Shown here in pieces: positions 15,155 to 23,526 of a stretch of DNA of 64,000 nt (within the stretch, counting starts at the first letter, position 1; every line of letters starts with the position of its first letter). Source of the stretch: an uncultured Mediterranea sp. (GTDB lineage Bacteria > Bacteroidota > Bacteroidia > Bacteroidales > Bacteroidaceae). A program made the translations under genes and the position numbers. The DNA lies in contig NZ_CABUOL010000003.1 of the NCBI RefSeq assembly GCF_902493215.1, forward strand, positions 170,263 through 234,262, given 5' to 3'. Under the pieces are notes generated by a model. That model was not told where the DNA came from. It saw nothing but the letters and a program-made list of their open reading frames with translations, and made no database searches.

Positions 15155-16282
15155 ATGAAAACAATCCATATTATATCCATAGTACTATCACTGAGCCTGC
15201 TGCTCGGCAGTTGCACTTCTCTCCAGAAACCGGCTCCGCCACTCACCTATGACATAGATAGTATTCCACGCACATCGGAAACACCGATCGACTCCGTCCG
15301 GTATCTACCGTTAGAGCTGACGGACAATTCACTGATAGGAAGCATTGACAAAATCATCTGCTTGAATGACAAATTCTATATCTATGACCAGTCCTTCCAC
15401 AAAGGCGTCCTGACATTCGACAAAAACGGTCGTTTTCTCCAAGTCCTGCATCCACTGGGACAAGGACCAGGGGAATATCTCTATCCCGTGGACTTCGATG
15501 TGGACAGCGAGGGAAACATCTACATAGCCGACAACGAACGGCAACGCATCCTGAAATATGAAAAAGGGAATCCCAAGGCATACGAAGAAATTGCAACCGG
15601 ACGATATTTCCTGAATTTCGCTCTGACGGAAGAGGGGAACTTCCTCCTGGGAGACGTCTACGAGCAGGGGCGGCTTGCAGACAAACTGGCCGTCTACAAC
15701 CCGCGTACCCAAACGTACGAAACGCTACTCCAGCCCGCCCAGCCCGAAGTGAACGAGATGAAGATATTGAAAACGGTTTCGCACTACCTGTTCAAATCCG
15801 GCAGAAAGACATACTATTACCACCGGTTCACCCCGCACGTCTATCAGCCTGAGCGGAAAGAACCGTTCGCCTCTTTCCTGTCTTCCAGATATTTTACAGC
15901 CGAAAGCCTGAAAGAGCTGGAAGGCAAGTCCGCAGCCTTCCTTACGGACACCAAACACATCAAGGACATCAACGGTTTCTACGAAATCAGCCAGGGCTAT
16001 GTATGCTCCATCCTTTCCTCCTATCTGCCGGACTTCTACTACATTCCCCGAAAGGGTAACGGCATCCGGCGCTTCGGATTAGAAAGGGAAAAACGCCTGC
16101 TTGGAAACGTCATGCTCAAGGGTGTTACTGACCGCGCGCTCATCTTTACGGCCAGCTATACGGATGCCAACGCACAAAAAGCAGCCGGACTGACCGGACT
16201 TTCTGCCGACGAACGGGCAATCTTCAGCCAATGGAACGCAGACAGCAACCCTATACTTATCCTGGTCTATCTGAAACCATAA
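15155..16282 (+). CDS. 6-bladed beta-propeller lipoprotein
   Basis: 375 residues from the ATG at 15155, chosen because MKTIHIISIVLSLSLLLGSC forms a complete lipoprotein signal. Propeller repeats are visible as FYIYDQSFHKGVLTFDKNGRFL and DVDSEGNIYIADNERQRILKY, the NHL-like pattern of this Bacteroides family. It should sit at the outer membrane or cell surface. It is probably co-transcribed with the small secreted peptide just upstream. Family members commonly accompany NVEALA peptides; the molecular role is not known. A related gene, also beside such a peptide, is at 62449-63489. Confidence 0.85.
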   Translation: MKTIHIISIVLSLSLLLGSCTSLQKPAPPLTYDIDSIPRTSETPIDSVRYLPLELTDNSLIGSIDKIICLNDKFYIYDQSFHKGVLTFDKNGRFLQVLHPLGQGPGEYLYPVDFDVDSEGNIYIADNERQRILKYEKGNPKAYEEIATGRYFLNFALTEEGNFLLGDVYEQGRLADKLAVYNPRTQTYETLLQPAQPEVNEMKILKTVSHYLFKSGRKTYYYHRFTPHVYQPERKEPFASFLSSRYFTAESLKELEGKSAAFLTDTKHIKDINGFYEISQGYVCSILSSYLPDFYYIPRKGNGIRRFGLEREKRLLGNVMLKGVTDRALIFTASYTDANAQKAAGLTGLSADERAIFSQWNADSNPILILVYLKP

Positions 16283-16370
16283 GGCAGTAAAAGGCATATT
16301 TATCTCCCCACGCTATCAAACTGATCTACAACCACATACAACAACCGTGTATAGATGTGATGGGTAATTT

Positions 16371-16434
16371 GCAAACATTACGCGCGAAAAATAAATAAAT
16401 GACCTGCCTTTAAAGGCAGCCTATTTATTTATCA
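16371..16434. repeat. Nested palindromic element, copy 2 (inverted, core only)
   Basis: Reads aaacattacgcgcgaaaaat and continues into the palindrome CTGCCTTTAAAGGCAG with ATTTATTTA flanks. This is the reverse orientation of the core of 14514-14652, without the CCGCCACAGATGCC outer arms. The two copies bracket the peptide/beta-propeller gene pair. Confidence 0.6.
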
Positions 16435-16468
16435 TTTCCCGGAAAAGTTATCAAACTACCCACCGCAT

Positions 16469-16514
16469 CCCACGCACTCCTGATTTTCAGACGGTTAGCG
16501 TGGGTACTTTTTTT
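16469..16514 (+). terminator. Rho-independent-like terminator
   Basis: Stem CCCACGC (16469-16475) with GCGTGGG (16498-16504), loop of about 22 bases, followed by seven T at 16508-16514. It would end transcription of the beta-propeller gene. The remaining stretch up to recJ holds no gene I can support. Confidence 0.5.
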
Positions 16515-16715
16515 CAGCCCTCTCCAGTCTCTCCACATGTCCTCCAGCTGTTTCCAGTCATTTCCTCCTACCCATTTCCGTCCGTTAAGAAAGATTTCAT
16601 GTACTTTTCACCCTTCTTTCAAGACTTTTTGCTACCTTTACAACTTGTTGGAGAAATGGGCACTTTCAGCCCGCCCCGACACCCGAGACTGGAAAAAGAA
16701 AAAACAATATATAAA

Positions 16716-18431
16716 ATGACTCACAAATGGAATTATCAACCCATAACACCCGAACAGGCAGAAGCAAGCCGGCAACTGGCACAGGAGCTGGGTATCAGCC
16801 CGATACTCGGCCGGTTGCTCATACAACGCGGGATTACCACGGCTGCCGCCGCACGTAAGTTTTTCCGCCCGCAGCTGCCCGACCTGCACGACCCGTTCCT
16901 GATGAAGGACATGGACGTGGCCGTGGCACGCCTGAACAAGGCTATGGGAAAGAAAGAACGGATTCTGATTTACGGAGACTATGACGTGGACGGTACCACC
17001 GCCGTGGCACTGGTCTACAAGTTTATCCAACAGTTCTATTCGAACATCGACTATTACATCCCCGACCGCTACAACGAAGGCTACGGGGTGTCTTACAAAG
17101 GAGTGGACTACGCCGTGGAGACGGGCGTGAAGCTCATCATCGTGCTGGACTGCGGCATCAAGGCCGTAGACGAAATTGCGTATGCCCGGGAGAAAGGCAT
17201 CGACTTCATCATCTGCGACCACCACGTGCCCGACGAGGTACTGCCGCCCGCCGTGGCCATCCTGAACGCCAAGCGCGAGGACAACACGTACCCCTACGAG
17301 CACCTGTCGGGCTGCGGCGTGGGCTTCAAGTTCATGCAGGCCTTCACGCTGAGCAACGGCATTGAGTTCCACCACCTCATCCCCCTGCTCGACCTGGTAG
17401 CCGTGAGCATCGCCTCGGACATCGTGCCCATCATGGGCGAGAACCGCATCCTGGCCTACCACGGCCTGAAGCAGCTCAACAGCAACCCCAGCATCGGGCT
17501 GAAGGCCATCATCGACGTCTGCGGACTGGCGGACAAGGAACTGACCATCGGCGACATCGTCTTCAAGATAGGGCCGCGCATCAATGCTTCGGGACGCATC
17601 CAGAACGGCAAGGAAGCCGTGGACCTGCTGACGGAGAAGGACTTCTCTACCGCCCGCGAGAAGGCCAGCCAGATCAACCAGTACAACGAGACGCGCAAGG
17701 ACCTGGACAAGAGCATGACCGAAGAGGCCAACCACATTGTGGAAGGGCTGGAGGGACTGGCCGACCGCCGCTCCATCGTGCTCTACAACGAGGCCTGGCA
17801 CAAGGGCGTCATCGGCATCGTGGCCTCGCGCCTGACGGAAATCTACTACCGCCCCGCCGTGGTGCTGACACGCACCAACGACATGGCCACCGGCTCGGCC
17901 CGCTCCGTGTCGGGATTCGACGTCTATAAGGCCATCGAATACTGCCGCGACCTGCTCGAAAACTTCGGCGGCCACACCTATGCCGCAGGCCTGTCGATGA
18001 AGGTGGAGAACGTGCCCGCCTTCACCGAACGGTTCGAGGAATTCGTGTCGCAGCACATTCTGCCGGAGCAGACCAGCGCCGTGATTGACATCGACGCCGA
18101 AATAGACTTCAAGGATATCACGCCCAAGTTCTTCAACGACTTGAAGAAGTTCAATCCTTTCGGGCCGGAGAACACGAAACCGGTGTTCTGCACCCACAAC
18201 GTCTACGACTACGGCACGAGCAAGGTGGTGGGCCGCGACCAGGAACACATCAAGCTGGAGCTGGTGGACAACAAGTCGAACAACGTGATGAACGGCATCG
18301 CCTTCGGACAGAGTTCGCACGTGCGCTACATCAAGACGAAGCGGTCGTTCGACATCTGCTACACCATCGAGGAGAATACCCACAAGCGGGGCGAGGTGCA
18401 GCTCCAGATAGAGGACATCAAGCCAAACTGA
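16716..18431 (+). CDS. recJ: Single-strand-specific exonuclease RecJ
   Basis: 571 residues from MTHKWNYQPITPEQ, the normal RecJ length and start; the open frame extends upstream without homology. RecJ degrades single-stranded DNA 5' to 3' in recombination and repair. DHH-family motifs are present: GDYDVDGTTAV (motif I), DCGIKA, ICDHHVP (the DHH motif), and the DHHA1 region with GHTYAAGLSM. It is followed by recQ on the same strand, so the pair may act together. A TACCTTTA word at 16633 is a near match to the -7 box. Confidence 0.95.
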   Translation: MTHKWNYQPITPEQAEASRQLAQELGISPILGRLLIQRGITTAAAARKFFRPQLPDLHDPFLMKDMDVAVARLNKAMGKKERILIYGDYDVDGTTAVALVYKFIQQFYSNIDYYIPDRYNEGYGVSYKGVDYAVETGVKLIIVLDCGIKAVDEIAYAREKGIDFIICDHHVPDEVLPPAVAILNAKREDNTYPYEHLSGCGVGFKFMQAFTLSNGIEFHHLIPLLDLVAVSIASDIVPIMGENRILAYHGLKQLNSNPSIGLKAIIDVCGLADKELTIGDIVFKIGPRINASGRIQNGKEAVDLLTEKDFSTAREKASQINQYNETRKDLDKSMTEEANHIVEGLEGLADRRSIVLYNEAWHKGVIGIVASRLTEIYYRPAVVLTRTNDMATGSARSVSGFDVYKAIEYCRDLLENFGGHTYAAGLSMKVENVPAFTERFEEFVSQHILPEQTSAVIDIDAEIDFKDITPKFFNDLKKFNPFGPENTKPVFCTHNVYDYGTSKVVGRDQEHIKLELVDNKSNNVMNGIAFGQSSHVRYIKTKRSFDICYTIEENTHKRGEVQLQIEDIKPN

Positions 18432-18442
18432 GGCTTTTTTCG

Positions 18443-18519
18443 GACAGAAGAACAAAAGGACAAAGAGATATTGCCTTGCAGATTGTTTTGTCTTTTTGTT
18501 CTTCTGTTCTTTTGTCTTA
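18443..18519. repeat. Long low-complexity inverted repeat between recJ and recQ
   Basis: gacagaagaacaaaaggaca on the left is matched by tttgttcttctgttcttttg on the right, around a loop of about 20 bases. Both arms are built from short repeated words (agaacaaa / tttgttct). Comparable hairpins lie at 25540-25682 and 26764-26852. Confidence 0.65.
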
Positions 18520-18553
18520 TAAAAGCATGGGAAAATCAGGACAAGGAGCAGTC

Positions 18554-20452
18554 ATGGACTATCAAGCAATCTTAAAGCAATACTGGGGCTACGATTCCTT
18601 CCGCGGCATACAGGAGGACATCATCCGCAGCATCGGCGAGGGACGCGACACGCTGGGCCTGATGCCGACGGGCGGCGGAAAGTCCGTCACCTTCCAGGTG
18701 CCTGCCCTGGCCCAGGAAGGCATGTGCCTGGTCATCACCCCGCTCATCGCCCTGATGAAGGACCAGGTACAGAACCTGAAGCGCCGAGGCATCAAGGCCC
18801 TGGCCCTCTATTCGGGCATGAGCCGGCAGGACATCATCGCGACGCTGGAGAACGCCATCTTCGGCAACTACAAGTTCCTCTACATCTCGCCCGAACGGCT
18901 GGATACGGAAATCTTCCGCATCAAGCTGTCCAGGATGAAAATCAGCATGATTACGGTAGACGAGAGCCACTGCATCTCGCAATGGGGATACGACTTCCGC
19001 CCGGCCTACCTGAAGATAGCCGAGGTACGCCGTCTGCTGCCGGGTGTACCCGTACTGGCCCTGACTGCCACCGCTACCCCCGAAGTGGTGAAGGACATCC
19101 AACTGCGGCTGGAGTTCCGCGAGGAGAACGTATTCCGCATGAGCTTCGAACGCACCAACCTGGCCTACGTAGTGCGCCGCACGGAAAACAAGGCCACCGA
19201 ACTGCTTCACATCCTGCAACGGATGGCGGGCAGTGCCATCATCTACGTGCGCAACCGCCGCCGCACCAAGGAGGTGACCGAATGGCTGCAACAGCAGGGC
19301 ATCACCGCCGACTTCTACCACGCCGGACTGGACGACGCCGTGAAGGACATCCGCCAGCAGCGGTGGCAGAAAGGTGAAAGCCGCGTGATGGTGGCCACCA
19401 ACGCCTTCGGCATGGGCATCGACAAGCCCGACGTGCGGCTCGTCATCCACCTGGATCTGCCCGACTCCATCGAAGCCTACTTTCAGGAAGCGGGCCGTGC
19501 GGGACGCGACGGACAGAAGGCCTACGCCATCATCCTCTATTCGAAAGCCGACAGCACAACCCTGCGCAAGCGCATCCCCGACAACTTTCCGGAGAAAGAC
19601 TACATCCGCGACGTCTACGAGCATCTGCAATATTATTATGAGATGGCCATGGGCGACGGACTGGGCTGCGTACGCGAGTTCGATATCGAGGACTTCTGCC
19701 GCAAGTTCAAGTACTTCCCCGTCCCCGTGGACAGTGCGCTGAAGATTCTGACACAGGCCGGCTACCTGGAATATACCGACGAGCAGGACAACGCCGCACG
19801 CCTGCTCTTCACCGTGGGACGTGAAGAACTGTACAAGCTGCGTGGACTGGGCGACGACATGGACCGCCTCATACAGGCCGCCCTGCGCTCGTACACAGGT
19901 CTGTTCACCGACTATGCCTTCATCAGCGAAGAGACGCTGGCCGTACGTACCGGGCTCACACACAGGCAAGTCTATGAAATGCTGAAGGAACTTTCCCGGC
20001 GGCGCATCGTCAGCTACATTCCCCGCAAGAAGACGCCCTACATCATCTATACCCGCGAACGGGTAGAAAGCGACCGGCTGAACATTCCGCCTGCCGTCTA
20101 CGAAGAACGCAAGGCACGCTACGAACGCCGCATCGGGGCCATGCTCGACTATGCCACGAACGAGACTGCCTGCCGCAGCCGCATGCTGCTGCACTACTTC
20201 GGTGAACGGAACGAACACGACTGCGGCCAATGTGACACCTGTATCGCCCTCAGAAACAAGAACAAGGCAGAAATGGAGACAAAGGGCCTTCCGACCAGAA
20301 TCAGGCAATGCCTGGAACAAGCTCCGCTCACCCCGGCCGCACTGGCCGACCTGATTCCCGCCGAGAAAGACCTGCTGGCGGAGACTTTACGCCAAATGAC
20401 GGATGACCAACAAATATTTACCCACAACGGGATGCTGCAAATCAGAAAATAA
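18554..20452 (+). CDS. recQ: ATP-dependent DNA helicase RecQ
   Basis: 632 residues from MDYQAILKQYWG, preceded by aaggag five bases before the ATG. It unwinds DNA 3' to 5', typically with RecJ. Walker A is MPTGGGKSVTFQ, motif II VDESHC, motif VI EAGRAGRDG. The RQC zinc site is visible at the C-terminal side (ACRSRMLLHYFGE, HDCGQCDTC). The end is a short winged-helix-like stretch rather than a clear HRDC domain, as in other Bacteroidetes RecQ1-type proteins. Located downstream of recJ. Confidence 0.95.
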   Translation: MDYQAILKQYWGYDSFRGIQEDIIRSIGEGRDTLGLMPTGGGKSVTFQVPALAQEGMCLVITPLIALMKDQVQNLKRRGIKALALYSGMSRQDIIATLENAIFGNYKFLYISPERLDTEIFRIKLSRMKISMITVDESHCISQWGYDFRPAYLKIAEVRRLLPGVPVLALTATATPEVVKDIQLRLEFREENVFRMSFERTNLAYVVRRTENKATELLHILQRMAGSAIIYVRNRRRTKEVTEWLQQQGITADFYHAGLDDAVKDIRQQRWQKGESRVMVATNAFGMGIDKPDVRLVIHLDLPDSIEAYFQEAGRAGRDGQKAYAIILYSKADSTTLRKRIPDNFPEKDYIRDVYEHLQYYYEMAMGDGLGCVREFDIEDFCRKFKYFPVPVDSALKILTQAGYLEYTDEQDNAARLLFTVGREELYKLRGLGDDMDRLIQAALRSYTGLFTDYAFISEETLAVRTGLTHRQVYEMLKELSRRRIVSYIPRKKTPYIIYTRERVESDRLNIPPAVYEERKARYERRIGAMLDYATNETACRSRMLLHYFGERNEHDCGQCDTCIALRNKNKAEMETKGLPTRIRQCLEQAPLTPAALADLIPAEKDLLAETLRQMTDDQQIFTHNGMLQIRK

Positions 20453-20457
20453 TTCAT

Positions 20458-20465
20458 TACTTTTG
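20458..20465 (+). promoter_or_regulatory. Promoter, -7 box TACTTTTG
   Basis: TAnnTTTG match 24 bases before the TPR gene. Confidence 0.5.
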
Positions 20466-20489
20466 TCCCGCAATTAATCAGAAACAACT

Positions 20490-21449
20490 ATGGGATTTTT
20501 CAAGTCATTTTTCTCAGGAAAGCCCTCCAACCCTGAAGAGGAGCTACAAAAGAACAAACAGAAGAACTTCGATATATTCAAATACGACGGCATGCGCGCC
20601 CAACGCATGGGACGTGCCGACTATGCCATCAAATGCTTCCGGGAAGCGCTGGCCCTGCAGGAAGACTTCGAAACCATGGGATATCTGGTACAGGTCTACA
20701 CGCAGACCAACCAGCTGGACGAAGCGCGCCGGCTGCTGGAGCGCATGACGCAAGTCGAACCGGAACACGTCAACACATTCCTGAACCTGGCCAACGTATG
20801 CTTCGTGCAGGAAGACTATCCTGCCATGGCTGAAGCTGCCCAAAAGGCCATCGCCATCGAGGAGGGGAATGCCATGGCCCACTACCTGCTGGGCAAGGCA
20901 ACAGACGGACAGGGTGACGGCATCATGTGCATCGCCCACCTGACAAAGGCTATCCTGTTGAAAGACGACTTTACGGAAGCCCGTCTGCTGCGTGCCGAAG
21001 CGCTGGTCAAGATGCAGCAGTACAAGGAGGCATCCGAAGACATCGAAGCCATCCTGAGCCAGGACCCTGACGAAGAAAACGCCCTGCTGCTCCGCGGCCG
21101 GATCAAAGAAGCAGCCGGACAGCCCGAAGAGGCCGAAGCCGACTTCCGCAAGGTGACGGAAAACAATCCCTTCAACGAACAGGCCTACCTGTATCTGGGA
21201 CAACTGTACATCGGACAGAACAAACCGGCTGAAGCAATCGCCCTCTTCGACGAAGCCATCGAGCTGAATCCCAACTTTGCCAAGGCCTACCACGAACGCG
21301 GACGCGCCAAACTGCTGAACGGCGACAAGGACGGTGCGACGGAAGACCTGAAGAAAGAGCTGGAACTGAATCCGAAAGAAGGCGAAACCTTCAACGGACA
21401 ATACAACAACCTGCCCGGAGGCAGGCAAACCGACATACTGGGACTCTAA
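20490..21449 (+). CDS. Tetratricopeptide repeat protein
   Basis: 319 residues, no signal peptide. After a start of about 35 residues (MGFFKSFFSGKPSN) come about seven TPR units, for example ADYAIKCFREALALQEDFE, EEAEADFRKVTENNPFNEQ and AEAIALFDEAIELNPNFAK. It is a cytoplasmic scaffold for protein-protein contacts with unknown partner. It has its own likely promoter at 20458 and stands before the oxidoreductase gene with a gap of 34 bases. Confidence 0.85.
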   Translation: MGFFKSFFSGKPSNPEEELQKNKQKNFDIFKYDGMRAQRMGRADYAIKCFREALALQEDFETMGYLVQVYTQTNQLDEARRLLERMTQVEPEHVNTFLNLANVCFVQEDYPAMAEAAQKAIAIEEGNAMAHYLLGKATDGQGDGIMCIAHLTKAILLKDDFTEARLLRAEALVKMQQYKEASEDIEAILSQDPDEENALLLRGRIKEAAGQPEEAEADFRKVTENNPFNEQAYLYLGQLYIGQNKPAEAIALFDEAIELNPNFAKAYHERGRAKLLNGDKDGATEDLKKELELNPKEGETFNGQYNNLPGGRQTDILGL

Positions 21450-21483
21450 TCCCACTACGCAACCCAAAACAAACCCAAACACT

Positions 21484-22482
21484 ATGAGTAAAGAACGGAA
21501 TAACATAGCTATCCTGGGTACCGGCAACATCGCCGCCAAGATGGCTGCCACCCTGCAACAGATGAAGGATGTGAATTGCTACGCAGTGGCCTCGCGCGAA
21601 CAAATCCGTGCCGAAGCCTTTGCCAAGGAATGGGGCTTCAAGCAGGCCTACGGCTCGTATGAGGAGCTGGCTGCCGACCCGCATGTGGACTTGGTCTACA
21701 TTGCCACCCCCCACTCACACCACTACGAACATGCCCGTCTGTGCATACTGAGCGGCAAGGCTGTGCTCTGTGAAAAGGCCTTTACGGCCAACGCACGGCA
21801 GGCCGAAGAGCTGTTCCGGCTGGCCCGCGAACACAATGTGTTCATCACCGAAGCCATCTGGACACGCTACATGCCTTTCTCCACCACCATTCGCGAACTG
21901 GTATTCAACGGTGCCATCGGACGCCCACACATGCTGACAGCCAGTCTGGGATACCCTGTGGCCTACAAGGAACGCATCGCCAAACCCGAACTGTGCGGAG
22001 GCGCCCTGCTCGACCTGGGCGTATACCCCATCAACTTCGCCCGGATGATATTCGGTACCGACATCGAGGAAATCCGGTCGCACTGCGTGAAGAACGCCAA
22101 CGGTGTAGACCTCCAGGAAAGTATCTCCTTCCGCTATGCCGACGGCAATATGGCCGTGATGCAGGTCACTGCCAGCTGTGCCAACGACCGTCAGGGCATC
22201 ATCTCCGGCGAAAAAGGCTACATCGTAGTGGACAACATCAACAACCCGCAGCAGGCCGCCATCTACGACTCCGACCACCAGCTGGTAAAAATCTACGACT
22301 GCCCGCCCCAAATCAGCGGCTACGAATACGAAGTACAGGCTTCTATCGACGCCCTGCGTCGGGGACAGCTGGAAACAGCGGCCATGCCCCATGCCGAAAC
22401 ACTGGAAATCATGCGCCTGCTCGACAAGCTCCGGCAGGAATGGGGAGTAGTCTATCCGGCCGATCATGATACAACAATTTAA
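21484..22482 (+). CDS. Gfo/Idh/MocA family oxidoreductase
   Basis: 332 residues. The N-terminal Rossmann fold begins IAILGTGNIAAKMA (GxGxxA for NAD(P)), then IATPHSHH and the catalytic-loop segment LCEKAFTANARQAEEL. The family often has EKP here; EKA is a dehydrogenase variant seen in dihydrodiol/trans-dehydrogenase-like members. The C-terminal alpha/beta domain contains GGALLDLGVYPINFA. It should oxidise or reduce a sugar or diol; the substrate cannot be told. The endonuclease/phosphatase lipoprotein gene follows 12 bases later. Confidence 0.85.
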   Translation: MSKERNNIAILGTGNIAAKMAATLQQMKDVNCYAVASREQIRAEAFAKEWGFKQAYGSYEELAADPHVDLVYIATPHSHHYEHARLCILSGKAVLCEKAFTANARQAEELFRLAREHNVFITEAIWTRYMPFSTTIRELVFNGAIGRPHMLTASLGYPVAYKERIAKPELCGGALLDLGVYPINFARMIFGTDIEEIRSHCVKNANGVDLQESISFRYADGNMAVMQVTASCANDRQGIISGEKGYIVVDNINNPQQAAIYDSDHQLVKIYDCPPQISGYEYEVQASIDALRRGQLETAAMPHAETLEIMRLLDKLRQEWGVVYPADHDTTI

Positions 22483-22494
22483 ACAAACATAACC

Positions 22495-23253
22495 ATGAAG
22501 AAACATTTACTGGCTTACACATTGGCCCTGTGCTGCGGACTTTGTTCCTGCAACCAGGACACAACGCCCGTGCGCGTCATGTCCTACAACGTGCACAACT
22601 GCATCGGGCTGGACAACGTACGTGACTACAACCGAATAGCGGAAGTTATCAAACAGGCAGCTCCCGACGTAGTGGCCCTGCAGGAACTGGACAGCGTAAC
22701 CCAACGTAACGACGGTGTCGACGCCCTGAAAGAACTGGAAACACTCACCGGCATGCACGGCCTCTTCGCTTCGGCCATTCCTTTTCAGGGAGGCAGTTAC
22801 GGCATTGGTCTGCTGTCCAAGGAGCAGCCGCTGAGCTACAAGAAGATTCCCATGCCCGGACGCGAAGAACAGCGGACCATGATTGTGGCCGAATTCAAGG
22901 ACTACGTGTTCTGCGCCACCCACCAGTCATTGACGCCCGAAGACCAGCTGACAGCTGTGCAGGACATTCTGAAAGCGGTGGAAGGATACCATAAGCCCGT
23001 CCTGCTGGCAGGCGACATGAACTCCCGCCCCACCGAAAAGCCCCAGGTGGAACTGAAACGGCACTTCACCGCGCTGAACGACACCACCGCCTATACATTC
23101 CCAGCCGACCGTCCCGACTACTGCATCGACTACATCTACGGGTATACGGCAAACGGATACGACTTTAAGGTGCTGCAACAGAGCGTCCTGCCGGAGAGCG
23201 TCGCATCGGACCACCGCCCCGTGCAGGTGGACGTACAGGTACTGAAAAAGTAA
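22495..23253 (+). CDS. Endonuclease/exonuclease/phosphatase family lipoprotein
   Basis: 252 residues with a lipoprotein signal (lipobox GLCSC, about residues 15-19). The EEP fold is shown by MSYNVHNC, LQELDSV (metal-binding Glu), LAGDMNSRP and ASDHRPV (catalytic Asp-His). Exported members usually cleave phosphodiesters or phosphomonoesters at the cell surface. It follows the oxidoreductase gene by 12 bases and is probably in its operon. The substrate is unknown. Confidence 0.85.
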   Translation: MKKHLLAYTLALCCGLCSCNQDTTPVRVMSYNVHNCIGLDNVRDYNRIAEVIKQAAPDVVALQELDSVTQRNDGVDALKELETLTGMHGLFASAIPFQGGSYGIGLLSKEQPLSYKKIPMPGREEQRTMIVAEFKDYVFCATHQSLTPEDQLTAVQDILKAVEGYHKPVLLAGDMNSRPTEKPQVELKRHFTALNDTTAYTFPADRPDYCIDYIYGYTANGYDFKVLQQSVLPESVASDHRPVQVDVQVLKK

Positions 23254-23311
23254 AATTGATACGTTTTTCAAAAAAAACATAGAATATTGTTCGCATTTCA
23301 AAGAAAAGCAT

Positions 23312-23319
23312 TACATTTG
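23312..23319 (+). promoter_or_regulatory. Promoter of the aromatic amino-acid operon, -7 box TACATTTG
   Basis: TAnnTTTG match 28 bases before the leader-peptide ATG at 23347. Transcription would start near 23326 and cross the leader peptide and attenuator. Confidence 0.75.
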
Positions 23320-23346
23320 CCGACGAAATAACAACAAAAGCAAGAT

Positions 23347-23433
23347 ATGAACCTGTTTACTTACGCATATTACTTCTTCTTTTACTTTTACTTTAGCCAC
23401 AAAGTAGAGCGGGAGTTTGTATGTGTCAAGTGA
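23347..23433 (+). CDS. Phe/Tyr-rich attenuation leader peptide
   Basis: A 28-codon frame ending in TGA. Residues 6-16 read YAYYFFFYFYF. In all there are seven Phe and five Tyr in 28 residues. It lies between the promoter at 23312 and a terminator hairpin at 23480, directly ahead of the prephenate dehydratase gene. This is the arrangement of a classic ribosome-mediated attenuator: shortage of charged tRNA-Phe or tRNA-Tyr stalls the ribosome on this run. The composition and position make chance unlikely. Confidence 0.9.
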   Translation: MNLFTYAYYFFFYFYFSHKVEREFVCVK

Positions 23434-23512
23434 CAGTGACGCTTAAGAACTGAATAGAGAACTGAAATAAAAGATACGGATCCCGCTCCCATAACTGGAA
23501 GCGGGATTTTTT
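23407..23512 (+). promoter_or_regulatory. Attenuator: antiterminator arm and terminator hairpin
   Basis: The terminator stem is ATCCCGCT (23480-23487) with AGCGGGAT (23500-23507), followed by six T (23507-23512). Within the leader frame, GAGCGGGA (23407-23414) is the exact complement of TCCCGCTC (23481-23488), so it can compete for the 5' arm. A ribosome stalled on the Phe/Tyr codons, which end at 23394, leaves 23407-23414 free to pair and blocks terminator formation. A ribosome reaching the stop at 23431 lies close to it and would favour termination. Confidence 0.85.
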
Positions 23513-23526
23513 GTTAATACAACGAT

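Noticed and set aside
16638..18455. 605-codon minus-strand frame opposite recJ
   Set aside because: Complementary to a clear RecJ gene with all motifs; codon pattern of an antisense shadow.
18572..20320. 582-codon minus-strand frame opposite recQ
   Set aside because: Antisense shadow of RecQ; no domains recognised.
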